This document shows positions 53,520-62,612 of a stretch of 64,000 nucleotides of DNA, one piece after another. Numbering within the stretch: the first letter of the stretch is position 1; the number at the start of each line of letters is the position of its first letter. The position numbers and the translations under genes were made by a program. The notes under the pieces are model-generated. The model saw nothing but the letters and a program-made list of their open reading frames with translations, was not told where the DNA came from and ran no database searches. The stretch is from ARK-14 sp002899805 (GTDB lineage: Archaea; Thermoproteota; Thermoprotei_A; Sulfolobales; Fervidicoccaceae): assembly GCA_039793985.1 (NCBI GenBank), contig JBAMMC010000031.1, positions 1 to 64,000 of the forward strand, in the 5' to 3' direction.

Positions 53520-54608
53520 TTGTTGTCAAATGACGCCAATGAAAAGCTAACTGAAGCACTGGGGAAAGCGAAGGAGCTCGGGATTGATGTGGAAAGGGGA
53601 GGAAGTATCGTGTTGAATGAGACGATGCTATTCAGGAGGCTTTCCGAGGAGCTTGAGAAAAAGGGTATAATATACACCGAAATACATGAAGCTGCCAAAG
53701 AGTACTCCGATATCTTTGAAAAGCATGCCTTTATGAAAGTGAGAGGAAGTTTGAAGGAAATTGATAGTGGAGTATTTCTCTATGTTCCAAGGGGAGTTAT
53801 ACTAGAAAAGCCCATATTCAATTGCTTTGTCTTGGGAAAGAGAGGTATCGTTCAGAGGATTTACAACTTGATTATAATTGAAGATGATTCCAAAGCGATA
53901 GGTTTATCTGGTTGCTTCACTTTGGTGAATGAAGCAATTCATTCTAGCCTCGAGGAAATACATGTGGGGTCAAATGCGAGCTTTACAAAGGTTATGCTCC
54001 ACAACTGGCTCCCGAAAATAAGTGTTTCAGCATTTACAGCTGTACAATTAGGAAGAGGAGGAAAATACCAAGATATATATGTGAATTATTCGGAGGCTAG
54101 GTCTATATCATTCAACACTCGAATATATCATGAGGGTGATTATTCTGCATCTAGGGCAGACCAAATAATTGCCACCAGTGGCACCGGTGATCTTAAATAT
54201 AGCACTGAGGTCTTTCTGTCGAGGAAAGGAACTTCTTCTCAATTGATATCGAGACTTCTCTCGAGAGATAGAGGTAAAATTAAATCTAAAACGAAGATAG
54301 TTGCTGAGGAGAAAGAGACAAAGGGACATATAGATTGCAAGGGAATGTTACTAGGAGATGGAGGAGAGATATCAACGATCCCGGAGCTTAGTTCCATGTC
54401 TTCGGATGCAGAGCTCACACATGAAGCAAGCATTGGAAAGATAAAGAAAGAAGAGCTAGAATATCTGGAGACAAAGGGATTTACTGAGGAGCAAGCTATA
54501 TCTCTTCTGGTCAGAGGATTTCTGGAAACCGGAACTACTGGACTGCCTGAATCTATCAAAAATTCAATTGATAACATACTGGAGAGGCTCAGCAGGGCCA
54601 AAGGTTAA
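53520..54608 (+). CDS. sufB: SufB/SufD family Fe-S assembly scaffold
   Basis: This 362-residue protein has the SufBD beta-helix domain (KVRGSLKEIDSGVFLYVPRGV, EIHVGSNASFTKVMLHNW, HIDCKGMLLGDGG, LTHEASIGKIKKEELEYL, GFTEEQAISLLVRGFL). It is shorter than bacterial SufB (about 470 aa), as in archaeal two-gene suf systems where one SufBD protein pairs with SufC. TTG 53520 or TTG 53523 follows AGGAGGTGA. Confidence 0.93.
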   Translation: MLSNDANEKLTEALGKAKELGIDVERGGSIVLNETMLFRRLSEELEKKGIIYTEIHEAAKEYSDIFEKHAFMKVRGSLKEIDSGVFLYVPRGVILEKPIFNCFVLGKRGIVQRIYNLIIIEDDSKAIGLSGCFTLVNEAIHSSLEEIHVGSNASFTKVMLHNWLPKISVSAFTAVQLGRGGKYQDIYVNYSEARSISFNTRIYHEGDYSASRADQIIATSGTGDLKYSTEVFLSRKGTSSQLISRLLSRDRGKIKSKTKIVAEEKETKGHIDCKGMLLGDGGEISTIPELSSMSSDAELTHEASIGKIKKEELEYLETKGFTEEQAISLLVRGFLETGTTGLPESIKNSIDNILERLSRAKG

Positions 54609-54723
54609 AGACCTATATCTCGATTTGAGTGAAATGATGCAGATTACCCTCCTAGGTTCGAGAGGATGCTTTTTACTAGCAATTTGTTCCTAAAAAAGGT
54701 TCTACCTTTACAGGTGAAATGGT

Positions 54724-55617
54724 TCACGGTCCAAATATCCCTCTTATACCGAAGAAGGTGCCCAATACATCGCCAAATAGATACGAAGCAAGAGCTGTTC
54801 CCATCATTAGAGTTGTCGATTCGAAAAACTCCTTCAAAAAGTCTTTTTCCTGAAGGACTGAAGCATAATAAGTAAAGCCAGCTATCATAGCGATTCCAAG
54901 GCTTATGGAGATTCCAAATGCTGAAAGCATATGCCTTATTATGAAATAAGGAAGGGCAAGAGCAACTACGGCTAGTATATAAGCGATGCCTGTCATGAGA
55001 GCAGAAGTTCGCGGTGATTTTCCAGCTTCATGCTTTGCCTGAAGATAGGCGGCTGAAGCCATAGATATTGCCGCTGACAACCCAACAACAAGTCCGGCTA
55101 TACCTGTTACAATTGTGGACTCTGTTACTCCGAGAAAGCCTGCATGAACCCCGTTTATCTCTACTATAGCATCAGCTAGCCCCAATATGATGAAACTCAT
55201 ATACTTGACTATTTTCTCATCTATACCGGATATAGTTTCTTTTTCATGCCTTTCTTCATCCTCAATGACCTTTTTCAAGACTTCCGCTTCTTCTTTGGGT
55301 ATATACTTCTCAAATTTTTCATATGCTTCAACGACGTCTCTTTCATGCCTTTCTAGTAGAAGTGATGTGAATGTAAGACCAAATAGCTTTCTGATGATGA
55401 CTATCTGAAGAACTCTCCATTTGAGTCCAGCTACATGGCAATCTGCTCCAAGCATTTTCTTCCAAAACTCATAATGCATTCTCTCGTCTCTGCTCATTCT
55501 TTCGAGAATTTCCCTCTTCTTGGGATCTTTTTCCCGTTTTGCGAGAGCTTCATAAATTGAGCTATCTACAAGTTCATCTTGGCAGAATCTTCGAATTTCC
55601 TCCTCGATTTTTTCCAT
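54724..55617 (-). CDS. Ferritin-like/VIT1 membrane protein (MbfA-like iron exporter)
   Basis: A rubrerythrin/ferritin-like domain at about 1-130 has paired Glu and ExxH motifs (DELVDSSIYEAL, SRDERMHYEFW, LLERHERDVVEAYEKF, EDEERHE). It is fused to a VIT1/CCC1-type domain with five membrane helices (about 145-290). The same layout in MbfA binds and exports iron. It lies tail-to-tail with the suf genes, consistent with iron control. Confidence 0.88.
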   Translation of the reverse strand: MEKIEEEIRRFCQDELVDSSIYEALAKREKDPKKREILERMSRDERMHYEFWKKMLGADCHVAGLKWRVLQIVIIRKLFGLTFTSLLLERHERDVVEAYEKFEKYIPKEEAEVLKKVIEDEERHEKETISGIDEKIVKYMSFIILGLADAIVEINGVHAGFLGVTESTIVTGIAGLVVGLSAAISMASAAYLQAKHEAGKSPRTSALMTGIAYILAVVALALPYFIIRHMLSAFGISISLGIAMIAGFTYYASVLQEKDFLKEFFESTTLMMGTALASYLFGDVLGTFFGIRGIFGP

Positions 55618-55632
55618 CCCCCTTCCCTCTGT

Positions 55633-55884
55633 TCACTCTATCTTTTTTGCCTTTTTGCTTTGTATTTCTTCATATTCTTTGGTTAGCTTTTTAATAGTTT
55701 CATTTATACAGGAAACATCGGAGGATTCAAATAGAACTCTGGTAAAAAATTTAGCCAAGCATCTGCTAGAATGAAATTCGAGATGCATTCCGCTCCTGGA
55801 AATTACGTATCCCTGCCCGTCGTAGAACTCCTTTCCACAGACTACACATTTATGCTTTATTGCCAACGTAGGCGACCTCCCCAT
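55633..55884 (-). CDS. Small zinc-ribbon protein, TRASH/L24e-like
   Basis: An 83-residue protein with KCVVCGKEFYDGQGYV and a later HSSRCLAKFF fits the treble-clef TRASH/L24e fold (C-x2-C...H-x3-C). The C-terminal third is a lysine/glutamate-rich helix. It is 15 nt upstream of the MbfA-like gene and probably cotranscribed, hinting at a metal-sensing or metallochaperone role. It is not a standard ribosomal L24e. Confidence 0.72.
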   Translation of the reverse strand: MGRSPTLAIKHKCVVCGKEFYDGQGYVISRSGMHLEFHSSRCLAKFFTRVLFESSDVSCINETIKKLTKEYEEIQSKKAKKIE

Positions 55885-55936
55885 CTTGAAAGTAGCTATA
55901 AAGATATTTTATCCCGGCTATTTAATATAAATTCTG

Positions 55937-55998
55937 AGCGCGTTGATGACATTGTGCCGATAGCTGAAGATTGATGATGGCCTGTGTTGCTGAGCGCT
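55937..55998 (+). ncRNA. Box C/D sRNA
   Basis: Terminal stem AGCGC (55937-55941)/GCGCT (55994-55998); box C TTGATGA (55943-55949); 14-nt guide; box D' CTGA (55964-55967); 3-nt spacer; C' TTGATGA (55971-55977); 12-nt guide TGGCCTGTGTTG; box D CTGA (55990-55993). All boxes, both guides and the 5-bp stem are canonical. The D guide would target CAACACAGGCCA; I have no verified target. Confidence 0.88.
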
Positions 55999-56012
55999 TT
56001 GAAGTTATGTCT

Positions 56013-56078
56013 CCACGATGATGAGGCTTAGAAGGCTCGAGCCAATAGGCTGTGAAAGCGTTATCCCCGTCTGAGTGT
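56013..56078 (+). ncRNA. Box C/D sRNA, guide complementary to 23S peptidyl-transferase loop
   Basis: Box C ATGATGA (56018-56024), a guide, degenerate D' TCGA (56037-56040), degenerate C' TGTGAAA (56051-56057), guide GCGTTATCCCCGT and box D CTGA (56071-56074), with a short CAC/GTG terminal stem. GTTATCCCCG pairs perfectly with CGGGGATAAC, the conserved 23S segment around E. coli 2443-2452, as I recall it. The N+5 rule would place the methyl on the G equivalent to 2446. It directly follows the sRNA at 55937. Confidence 0.75.
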
Positions 56079-56096
56079 CAGTTCGGAGGGACCCGC

Positions 56097-56573
56097 ATGA
56101 AATGCAAGTGCTGGATGAAATTGACACTATTCTCGAAAGATTATTTGTCGCACTCTATCCTATTGAGTTCTCTTTCGAGCAGGGGATTGCAGTTCATTCA
56201 GGATGAAAAGCTACTCGACATAAGGTTGAATCTGCCTTGCCCTGATTTGGAAGTCTTAGGTAAAGATATATCTCCTCATGTGAGGGAAGGATACGGAATG
56301 GTTGATATCAAGTGTTGGGGATCAGAAACAGATCGCTTAATCAGAGCTCCAAATATATCTATTCCTGGCTTTCATATAGTACCTATCAGGTCAGAAAAAA
56401 AGGAAATTAAGCTGAGGTTGCTTCCTGAAAGCATTAAATCTAGTGGAGGGTTTGACATTAAAACAATTGAGAGCATCTCAGAAAGAGCTTTCCTAATTTC
56501 TCTCGATTCTCTTCTGAAGCTTTTACCATCGATAAAGGAAGCTTTGAGTAAGATGAATGCTAACAATCCTTAG
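56097..56573 (+). CDS. Hypothetical protein
   Basis: A 158-residue protein starting at ATG 56097, 6 nt after GGAGGG (56085-56090); the frame is open further upstream but that part coincides with the C/D sRNA. The N-terminal strand pattern MKCKCWMKLTLFSKDYLSHSI and middle LPCPDLEVLGKDISPHVREGYGMVDIKCWGS suggest a two-layer alpha/beta fold. No known motif is visible. Confidence 0.65.
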   Translation: MKCKCWMKLTLFSKDYLSHSILLSSLSSRGLQFIQDEKLLDIRLNLPCPDLEVLGKDISPHVREGYGMVDIKCWGSETDRLIRAPNISIPGFHIVPIRSEKKEIKLRLLPESIKSSGGFDIKTIESISERAFLISLDSLLKLLPSIKEALSKMNANNP

Positions 56574-56660
56574 GGCTATTTTGATGAAGAACATTTCGAG
56601 AAATAAAGAGAACTAAATATATTTAGTAATCTTTATATTTCTATTTAGATAGTAAATTGG

Positions 56661-56727
56661 CTGAGCTGTGATGAGTGCCCTATCGATGACGCGGTAGCGG
56701 ATGAGTCCCAGAATCCCGGCTGAGGTG
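56661..56727 (+). ncRNA. Candidate box C/D sRNA overlapping the MgtC-like gene start
   Basis: Box C GTGATGA (56668-56674), an 11-nt guide, ATGA in the D' position (56686-56689), C'-like CGGATGA (56698-56704), a guide ending CCAGAATCCCGG, and box D CTGA (56720-56723). C and D are perfect; D' is off-consensus and the second guide is long. It covers the ATG at 56701, so either that ATG is not the protein start or the RNA is processed from the mRNA. Confidence 0.5.
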
Positions 56728-58071
56728 AGATCGTTGATATCTTTCCAGGTTACCTCTTCGGATGTCGAAATCATTGTAACCCTCTTGATATCTTTCCTCG
56801 AAGGAGGCCTATTGGGACTAGAAAGATACAAAGTTAGACTGGAGCACGTTGAGAGAGAGAAAGGAATGGAAGAGATACCTGGGGTTAGAACTTACGGACT
56901 CACCAGCATCCTTGGAACAGTAATTGCTTTAATTCTCAGCGGAAAGGTCGCTGTCTCGTTTTTATCGCAAATAACAGTGGCTGTGGTTGGAGTTGCTTTC
57001 GTTCTTGCTTTGATTGTTATCTACATAAGATATAGGATGTTTGTAGCCGGTATAACTGGATTGACTAGCTATTTTGTCTTCATACTAACGTTTATTGTAG
57101 GCTTCTTAACAGGCTATGGTTTCTATATTATCTCCATGGGTTTGACGTTTCTTGTAGCCGGGATACTCGCCATAAAAAAAGCAATCACTGCTTCAGTCGA
57201 AAGACTCAGCTATGAAGATATCTCCGCCGGACTGGAGCTTGGATTCGTTATATTCATCCTCGGACCGCTTGCTTTTGGTACTGACTACAGCATATTTGGG
57301 CTCAGCCTGAAGGGGCTCTATGTCTTCTTCGCATTAATACTCGCAATATCTTATCTCAGCTACATGATGTACAAAATCATTGGACCTAGGTCGTTACCTG
57401 TAATTTCATTCCTCGGTGGGTTGATAAACAGTGAGGCAACCCTCATGAATCTTTTAGAGATGGAACTACAGGAGAGCGTACTTGTTTCAGTAGTAGCCGT
57501 TGACAACGCAGCTATGATAATAAGAGTGGCAACGATCGTGATGATAAGCGCTTTTGCTTTCTTAAGCTTAAGCGATTACATTAATTTCGCAAAGACAATT
57601 TCTATCGGAATTCTCGTAACTCTCGCTCTATTGTTTTCAATATCCTATTTCGTTTCTAAGAGAAAAAACAATGTTGAAAAAACCAAAAAGGAAGAGATTA
57701 AGATAACAAGCCCGTTGAACATGAAGATAGCTTTGGTTGGTGTAGCTCTCTATGCGGCTATATTGGCAATAGTAAAGCTTGTGGCGACTTATTCTGGTAG
57801 CTATGCAGTCTTTGCTACCTCATTTCTTGGAGGATTAGTTAACGCACTTGCAACTGTTCTCTCTCTCCTTTCGCTTGGATCGTCGGTTTCCCTGAAGGTC
57901 ATAAGTGTTGGCTCTATGCTTTCAATATCTGCTGCTATAGTCAACAAAGTGATATATGCCTTTGTATCTACGAGGAAAAAAGAAGATGTAAAGCTCGTAG
58001 CTATATGTTCAATTCCACCAGCATTGCTACTAACCATTTATTCCTTAATTGTATATATGTATGGGATCTGA
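56701..58071 (+). CDS. MgtC/SapB-DUF4010 membrane protein
   Basis: An MgtC-like N-terminus (LLISFLEGGLLGLERYKV...PGVRTYGLTSILG) leads into about twelve membrane helices, with a C-terminal DUF4010-type repeat (SFLGGLINSEATLMNLL; TSFLGGLVNALATVLSLLSLG). MgtC proteins aid magnesium homeostasis; the fused DUF4010 half has no known function. The first codons overlap a probable C/D sRNA, so translation may begin at GTG 56725 or TTG 56734. Confidence 0.8.
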   Translation: MSPRIPAEVRSLISFQVTSSDVEIIVTLLISFLEGGLLGLERYKVRLEHVEREKGMEEIPGVRTYGLTSILGTVIALILSGKVAVSFLSQITVAVVGVAFVLALIVIYIRYRMFVAGITGLTSYFVFILTFIVGFLTGYGFYIISMGLTFLVAGILAIKKAITASVERLSYEDISAGLELGFVIFILGPLAFGTDYSIFGLSLKGLYVFFALILAISYLSYMMYKIIGPRSLPVISFLGGLINSEATLMNLLEMELQESVLVSVVAVDNAAMIIRVATIVMISAFAFLSLSDYINFAKTISIGILVTLALLFSISYFVSKRKNNVEKTKKEEIKITSPLNMKIALVGVALYAAILAIVKLVATYSGSYAVFATSFLGGLVNALATVLSLLSLGSSVSLKVISVGSMLSISAAIVNKVIYAFVSTRKKEDVKLVAICSIPPALLLTIYSLIVYMYGI

Positions 58072-58191
58072 TTTTCGTTGTGCTTTATACAGCTTGATAT
58101 TAAGATTTCTTTCCCGGATTAATTTCCCTCGAAATTCCTTATATCACAAAGGACTAGAAAGGTTATTATCTCTCTTCTCACATGGCAGTTA

Positions 58192-58488
58192 GTGAATGGA
58201 TATGAGAGGTTGATTGAAGTGGCGGAGAAAATTGGGGATCTCATCATTATCGGAAATGGTGATACAAGCGAGTATGCTCTGAGGGCAATCGTCTCCCTGC
58301 GAGGTCTTTCAGAAAATGAAGTGGTTGTGATCAAGGGTAGAGGAGAGTTCATTGAAAAAGCTATAGATGTATATAATGAGATGAAAGCTAGAATGGGCGA
58401 ATCTCTGAAACTTGTCAAAGTGAACATAGGTTCGGAAAGAGTGGGTAGAAGGATCTTCCCTTATATTGAAATAAAAGTTAAAATCTGA
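58192..58488 (+). CDS. Alba-family DNA/RNA-binding protein, paralogue
   Basis: This 98-residue protein has the Alba fold pattern: VVIKGRGEFIEKAIDVYNEMKARM, then VNIGSERVGRR and a final IEIKVKI strand. It is diverged from the canonical Alba at 62613: the lysine region near 16-17 is missing and the N-terminal strand reads DLIIIGNGDTSEYAL. GTG 58192 is the only in-frame start. It may form heterodimers with Alba. Confidence 0.85.
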   Translation: MNGYERLIEVAEKIGDLIIIGNGDTSEYALRAIVSLRGLSENEVVVIKGRGEFIEKAIDVYNEMKARMGESLKLVKVNIGSERVGRRIFPYIEIKVKI

Positions 58489-58631
58489 AACCTAGAACCT
58501 ACAGTTCTGTCCAGAAATAATTTCGTTCTCTCCATCTGGCATTTCAGGAAGCTTCGTAACTTAGCTGATCTTCTCTCGCCCGAAGCTATATTTTCATTTG
58601 TGGATCTCATATGAGACTATTCAAAAACTCT

Positions 58632-61600
58632 TCAAGCTAGCGCTTCTTCTAGATAGTCTTTCTTTATCGAAGTGAGCATTCCTTTTTCTTCCAGGAGACC
58701 TGCCGAACGGAGCTTTTCATACAGTTCATTCATTAATCTCTCGTAAGATTCCTTTCCGTTCTCAATTGAATCCATCCTACTTTCGAGCTCTCTGGTAGTT
58801 TGTTCTCCCACTAGATCGGGGTAGTTTGTCACAAGAAAACCGTGGGCCTCTATACCAATTGACGTGGGTATGACGAAGCTTTTCTTTTTTGATATAATTA
58901 CATATCCATGTCTTCTGAGGCTTTCTATTATCTTAGCATACGTACTTGGTCTGCCTATTCCTCTCTCTTTCATGAGTTTCACTAAATTACCCTCCGAATA
59001 GAGGGGAGTGAGTGATGACTTGTAAAGCAATATGCTATCCTCAATCACATTCAATCTTCCCGAAGCAGCGATCGAATCTATTCCTAGTATAGTGGTAATT
59101 CCGCTCAGTTGTGCTGACCCCTCAACCACTTCCTTTAAAACAACTTCCTTTTCGATCACATCACCTTCAGGTGATTCTATTTTTAGAACGCCGATCTCAA
59201 GTTTTGAGGCTCTAGCCTGGCTCGAAATAAATCTCCTGAAAATCAAATCATAAAGATCGAAATGCCTCGAAGTGAAGCTAGATGGAACTCTTATCGTTCC
59301 ATCAAGTATGCTCTTTTTCAATCCTTCTGCATTGAGTGCTTTCGTAGGTCTTATAGCCTCATGGGCTCCTTCGTTCCCCCATGCTCTCGGTTTAAAGAGA
59401 TCTGGTCTCTTGATGATCTTCTCGAAATACTCTCTAGCAACAGAGATTCCTTTTGTTGAAATGTGAGTGCTGTCGGTCCTATGGTATGTTATAAGTCCGG
59501 CTTCAAAAAGGTCTTGAAGGAGTTTCATTGTGAATGATGCGCTAAATTTGAGATTCCTACTAGCATCGAATAATAATGAATCAGTTGTGTAGGGTGGAGC
59601 TGGATTTGTTTCTTCTATCCTTTTCTCAAAAGAGGAGATTCTGAGGTGACCTGCCTCTTTTATACGACTAGCAAGAATTTCAGCTTCTTTCTTTTCTCTT
59701 CTGAAGAACTGGACCTCTATGCCCTCTTCAGTTTTTACTCTAACAAAATAACCCATATCTTCTTTCCATTTTTTGAACCGATCGATTGTCCAACCTAGCA
59801 CGGGAGTCTGAACCCTTCCAGCTCCAAGCCATGGCTTCTGATACTTCTCTTTGAGCACAGTAGAAAGAGGGAAACCGATCCATCTATCTGTTATCCTTCT
59901 CAGAATCTGGGCCCGAACCCTTCCCATATTGATTTCTCTGAGGTTTCTCAACGCATTGATAATAGCATCAGGAGTCACTTCGTGGAACTCTGCCCTCTTC
60001 AGCTTCCTGGAAAAAGGCTTAAGTGTCAAATATACGTCCCAGGCAATTTTTTCTCCTTCAACATCAGGATCGGTTGCTATAACTACTTCCTCTGACTCAA
60101 GTGCTAGCTTTCTGAGGGCTTGAACGGTTTCGGTGGACCTGCTTAACCTAGCTTTTTCGCCACAGTAGGGACATTTGCTTTCTATACTCGAAAATGACTT
60201 TCCACATGAATGGCATACAGTAATGGGGGCATATACTGGCATGAATTCCCTGTCTGTAGTGATAACTCCATATATACCAAGTCCGTCATCGATGGCCAAA
60301 TCAAAGATGTGTCCCTTAGTGGCGACAATCGTGACGAGATATGTATCAAGAGTCTCATCATCGATTATAGGTATTTCATAAGCAACTACTCTCCCGAACT
60401 TTCTCCTTGAGGGTCTTCCAAAGTACCACGCTATAGTTTTCGCTTTGTTTGGAGATTCCACAACCATCAATAGCGATTTGGCTGGTCTGAAGCTTTTGAC
60501 TCCCTCTCCTCCTCTTCTCGAGGAATCCAGCATCATAGATGTTTCTCTGAGGTCAACGGCCTCTAAAGGTTTCAGAGAAAAGTTCCTGGAGTAAATGGAC
60601 ATCTTCCTCTCAAAAGCCTCTATAATTTCCCTGTTGGATTCTAGAATAATGCTTAGACCGAGAGTCATTTTATCATTGAGGAATCTGCTCGTTCTGCCGC
60701 TTGCTTGAATGTAAGTTAATGGGTCAGGCGATATTAGATAGAACTCTTCTTCGCCTTCTCTTACAATAATAGCAGTACCAACGCTTATAGATTCTTTCAC
60801 CTTCATTTTGTTCTTGAGCACTATTTTAATCTCTTTAATTGCATTGATGATGCTTTCCGCAATCGCTCTGAGCCAATCACCTAGTCCCTCGATCTCTTCT
60901 TTCATTAGAGCTATCCTCAAGACATTGATTTCAGAGGGAGTTAGTTTTGACAGCCTCCCCGTAAGTTCAGAGAAAATACTCTTCAATTTATCTTCGTTTT
61001 CCGATAGATGCGCAAGAACCTGAAGTAGCCTTCTGGGATTAATGAGGGACTGTTCCAATAACATTCTGTTTTTCGGGACACCATAGAATATAGCATATCT
61101 CACTTTTTCAGGTAAATCAACTCCCCTTACAGCAACACCGTAATAGCTTGAGACTCCAACAAGAACATCTGCCTCGCCTCTTCTCAATTTCTCAATAGAC
61201 TTTTTTCCAGCGATAGCTAGCTCCGCCCTAATACCATTTGATACGAGATAACTGACCAAACTTTTTGCTTCGAAAACACCTCTATCCCTCGAGATGAATA
61301 TTAGCCCACCACTACCTAGTGTTTTCACGAGCTCAAGAACTTTGTCTCTTGTTTCCTCTTCTTTGTTAAGAACGGCATAGGAGTCTATAACATTCCTCAT
61401 ATATGCGTGGATCCCTCCAACTTCGAAGCCCAAAAGCTCCTTAAACAGTTTAGGCTTAATGCCAGACTGTCTTCCAGTAGCACTTGAGATAAGAAGTTGC
61501 CCTCTCGAACCTTCTCCTCTTGCTTTTGCTACGATAATTTCAAGCTCTTCAAGCTCTCTTTCAAGGCTCTCTATTTTTTCGTTACTTCTATTGGCTATTT

Positions 61601-62402
61601 TTAGAAAATAGAGCTCGTTTCTTATCTTAATGATCTTCATAGCAGCAGATATCTCATGTTCTTTAAAACCTGAAAGAACTAGAACCCTATCAACATTAGC
61701 TGAATCTTTCAGAAGAGAGTCAGCGTCATCTACAACGATAAGCCCAAAAACCTTATTTTTCAGAACATCGAACCTTCTCGAAAGAAAGCTCGTCGTGATA
61801 ATCAGAATATCGAAATCTCCTTCTTCTATTTTCATTAATTGTTCTTCTCTTGTTTTCTTGGGATCTTTGCTCGTGTAGCCAATTATCCTGAGGTTTTTGC
61901 CCAAAATAGATGCATAGTTTTTCAATCTTTCAAGTGATTGTCTTAGGAGCGATTCTGTGGGTACCAACATGAGAACCTTTGTACCTTCTGTAGCTTCATA
62001 AAGAGAATATATTAAAAGGAGAGTGGTTTTTCCTACTCCTGTAGGAGCAGTTATGGCGAAACTATCTCCTGAAAGCATTCTATATGCCCAAGTCCTCTGC
62101 AGGCTCCACAACTCTTTTCCCACGCATTTTTTAAAGAATTTCTCGAACCTATCCAACTCCTCGTGAAGTTGGGCTAATATCGAGTAGCTACCTTCTGATT
62201 CCCTGGAAATGATCTTTACCAATTTTTTGAATCTCTCTCCTGGAGGTAGCTCGGAGATGAGCTTCGCTTCTTCATAATCAAGATCTGGAATGCAAGATGA
62301 GCAAGGTAGACCAAGCTCTAACCTAACTGAAGAAATTGGACCCCCACAGTTCGGACATGAAGAAGCGTAGATTGCCTTTGCCACCACTTCAGCACCTAGC
62401 AT
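58632..62402 (-). CDS. rgy: Reverse gyrase
   Basis: This 1256-residue two-headed enzyme has an N-terminal zinc ribbon (CPNCGG...CSSC), an SF2 helicase-like half (Walker A TAPTGVGKTT, Walker B VVDDADSLL), then a type IA topoisomerase half from about 640 (MVVESPNKAKTI), an inner zinc finger (CHSCGKSF...CPYCGEK) and the active-site Tyr in LITYHRTDS (about 970). It introduces positive supercoils with ATP and is the hallmark of hyperthermophiles. Both heads look intact. Confidence 0.97.
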   Translation of the reverse strand: MLGAEVVAKAIYASSCPNCGGPISSVRLELGLPCSSCIPDLDYEEAKLISELPPGERFKKLVKIISRESEGSYSILAQLHEELDRFEKFFKKCVGKELWSLQRTWAYRMLSGDSFAITAPTGVGKTTLLLIYSLYEATEGTKVLMLVPTESLLRQSLERLKNYASILGKNLRIIGYTSKDPKKTREEQLMKIEEGDFDILIITTSFLSRRFDVLKNKVFGLIVVDDADSLLKDSANVDRVLVLSGFKEHEISAAMKIIKIRNELYFLKIANRSNEKIESLERELEELEIIVAKARGEGSRGQLLISSATGRQSGIKPKLFKELLGFEVGGIHAYMRNVIDSYAVLNKEEETRDKVLELVKTLGSGGLIFISRDRGVFEAKSLVSYLVSNGIRAELAIAGKKSIEKLRRGEADVLVGVSSYYGVAVRGVDLPEKVRYAIFYGVPKNRMLLEQSLINPRRLLQVLAHLSENEDKLKSIFSELTGRLSKLTPSEINVLRIALMKEEIEGLGDWLRAIAESIINAIKEIKIVLKNKMKVKESISVGTAIIVREGEEEFYLISPDPLTYIQASGRTSRFLNDKMTLGLSIILESNREIIEAFERKMSIYSRNFSLKPLEAVDLRETSMMLDSSRRGGEGVKSFRPAKSLLMVVESPNKAKTIAWYFGRPSRRKFGRVVAYEIPIIDDETLDTYLVTIVATKGHIFDLAIDDGLGIYGVITTDREFMPVYAPITVCHSCGKSFSSIESKCPYCGEKARLSRSTETVQALRKLALESEEVVIATDPDVEGEKIAWDVYLTLKPFSRKLKRAEFHEVTPDAIINALRNLREINMGRVRAQILRRITDRWIGFPLSTVLKEKYQKPWLGAGRVQTPVLGWTIDRFKKWKEDMGYFVRVKTEEGIEVQFFRREKKEAEILASRIKEAGHLRISSFEKRIEETNPAPPYTTDSLLFDASRNLKFSASFTMKLLQDLFEAGLITYHRTDSTHISTKGISVAREYFEKIIKRPDLFKPRAWGNEGAHEAIRPTKALNAEGLKKSILDGTIRVPSSFTSRHFDLYDLIFRRFISSQARASKLEIGVLKIESPEGDVIEKEVVLKEVVEGSAQLSGITTILGIDSIAASGRLNVIEDSILLYKSSLTPLYSEGNLVKLMKERGIGRPSTYAKIIESLRRHGYVIISKKKSFVIPTSIGIEAHGFLVTNYPDLVGEQTTRELESRMDSIENGKESYERLMNELYEKLRSAGLLEEKGMLTSIKKDYLEEALA

Positions 62403-62612
62403 TCGATTTTCAACTTTCTCGAAACTCTTTCAAATCGAAGCAACATTTTAAAACCAAAGAACGGAGTATTCTCCTTTTATCTATAGAGTTTGACTAAGGC
62501 GAACTGTTAACTAATTTTCCCAATGGAAGGAGTAGTCCACCATCCAATAAAGTTAAATACCGTGTTTTATCTTCTATTAGTGGAAAACAAAGAATAACTG
62601 GTGAGAACAAAA

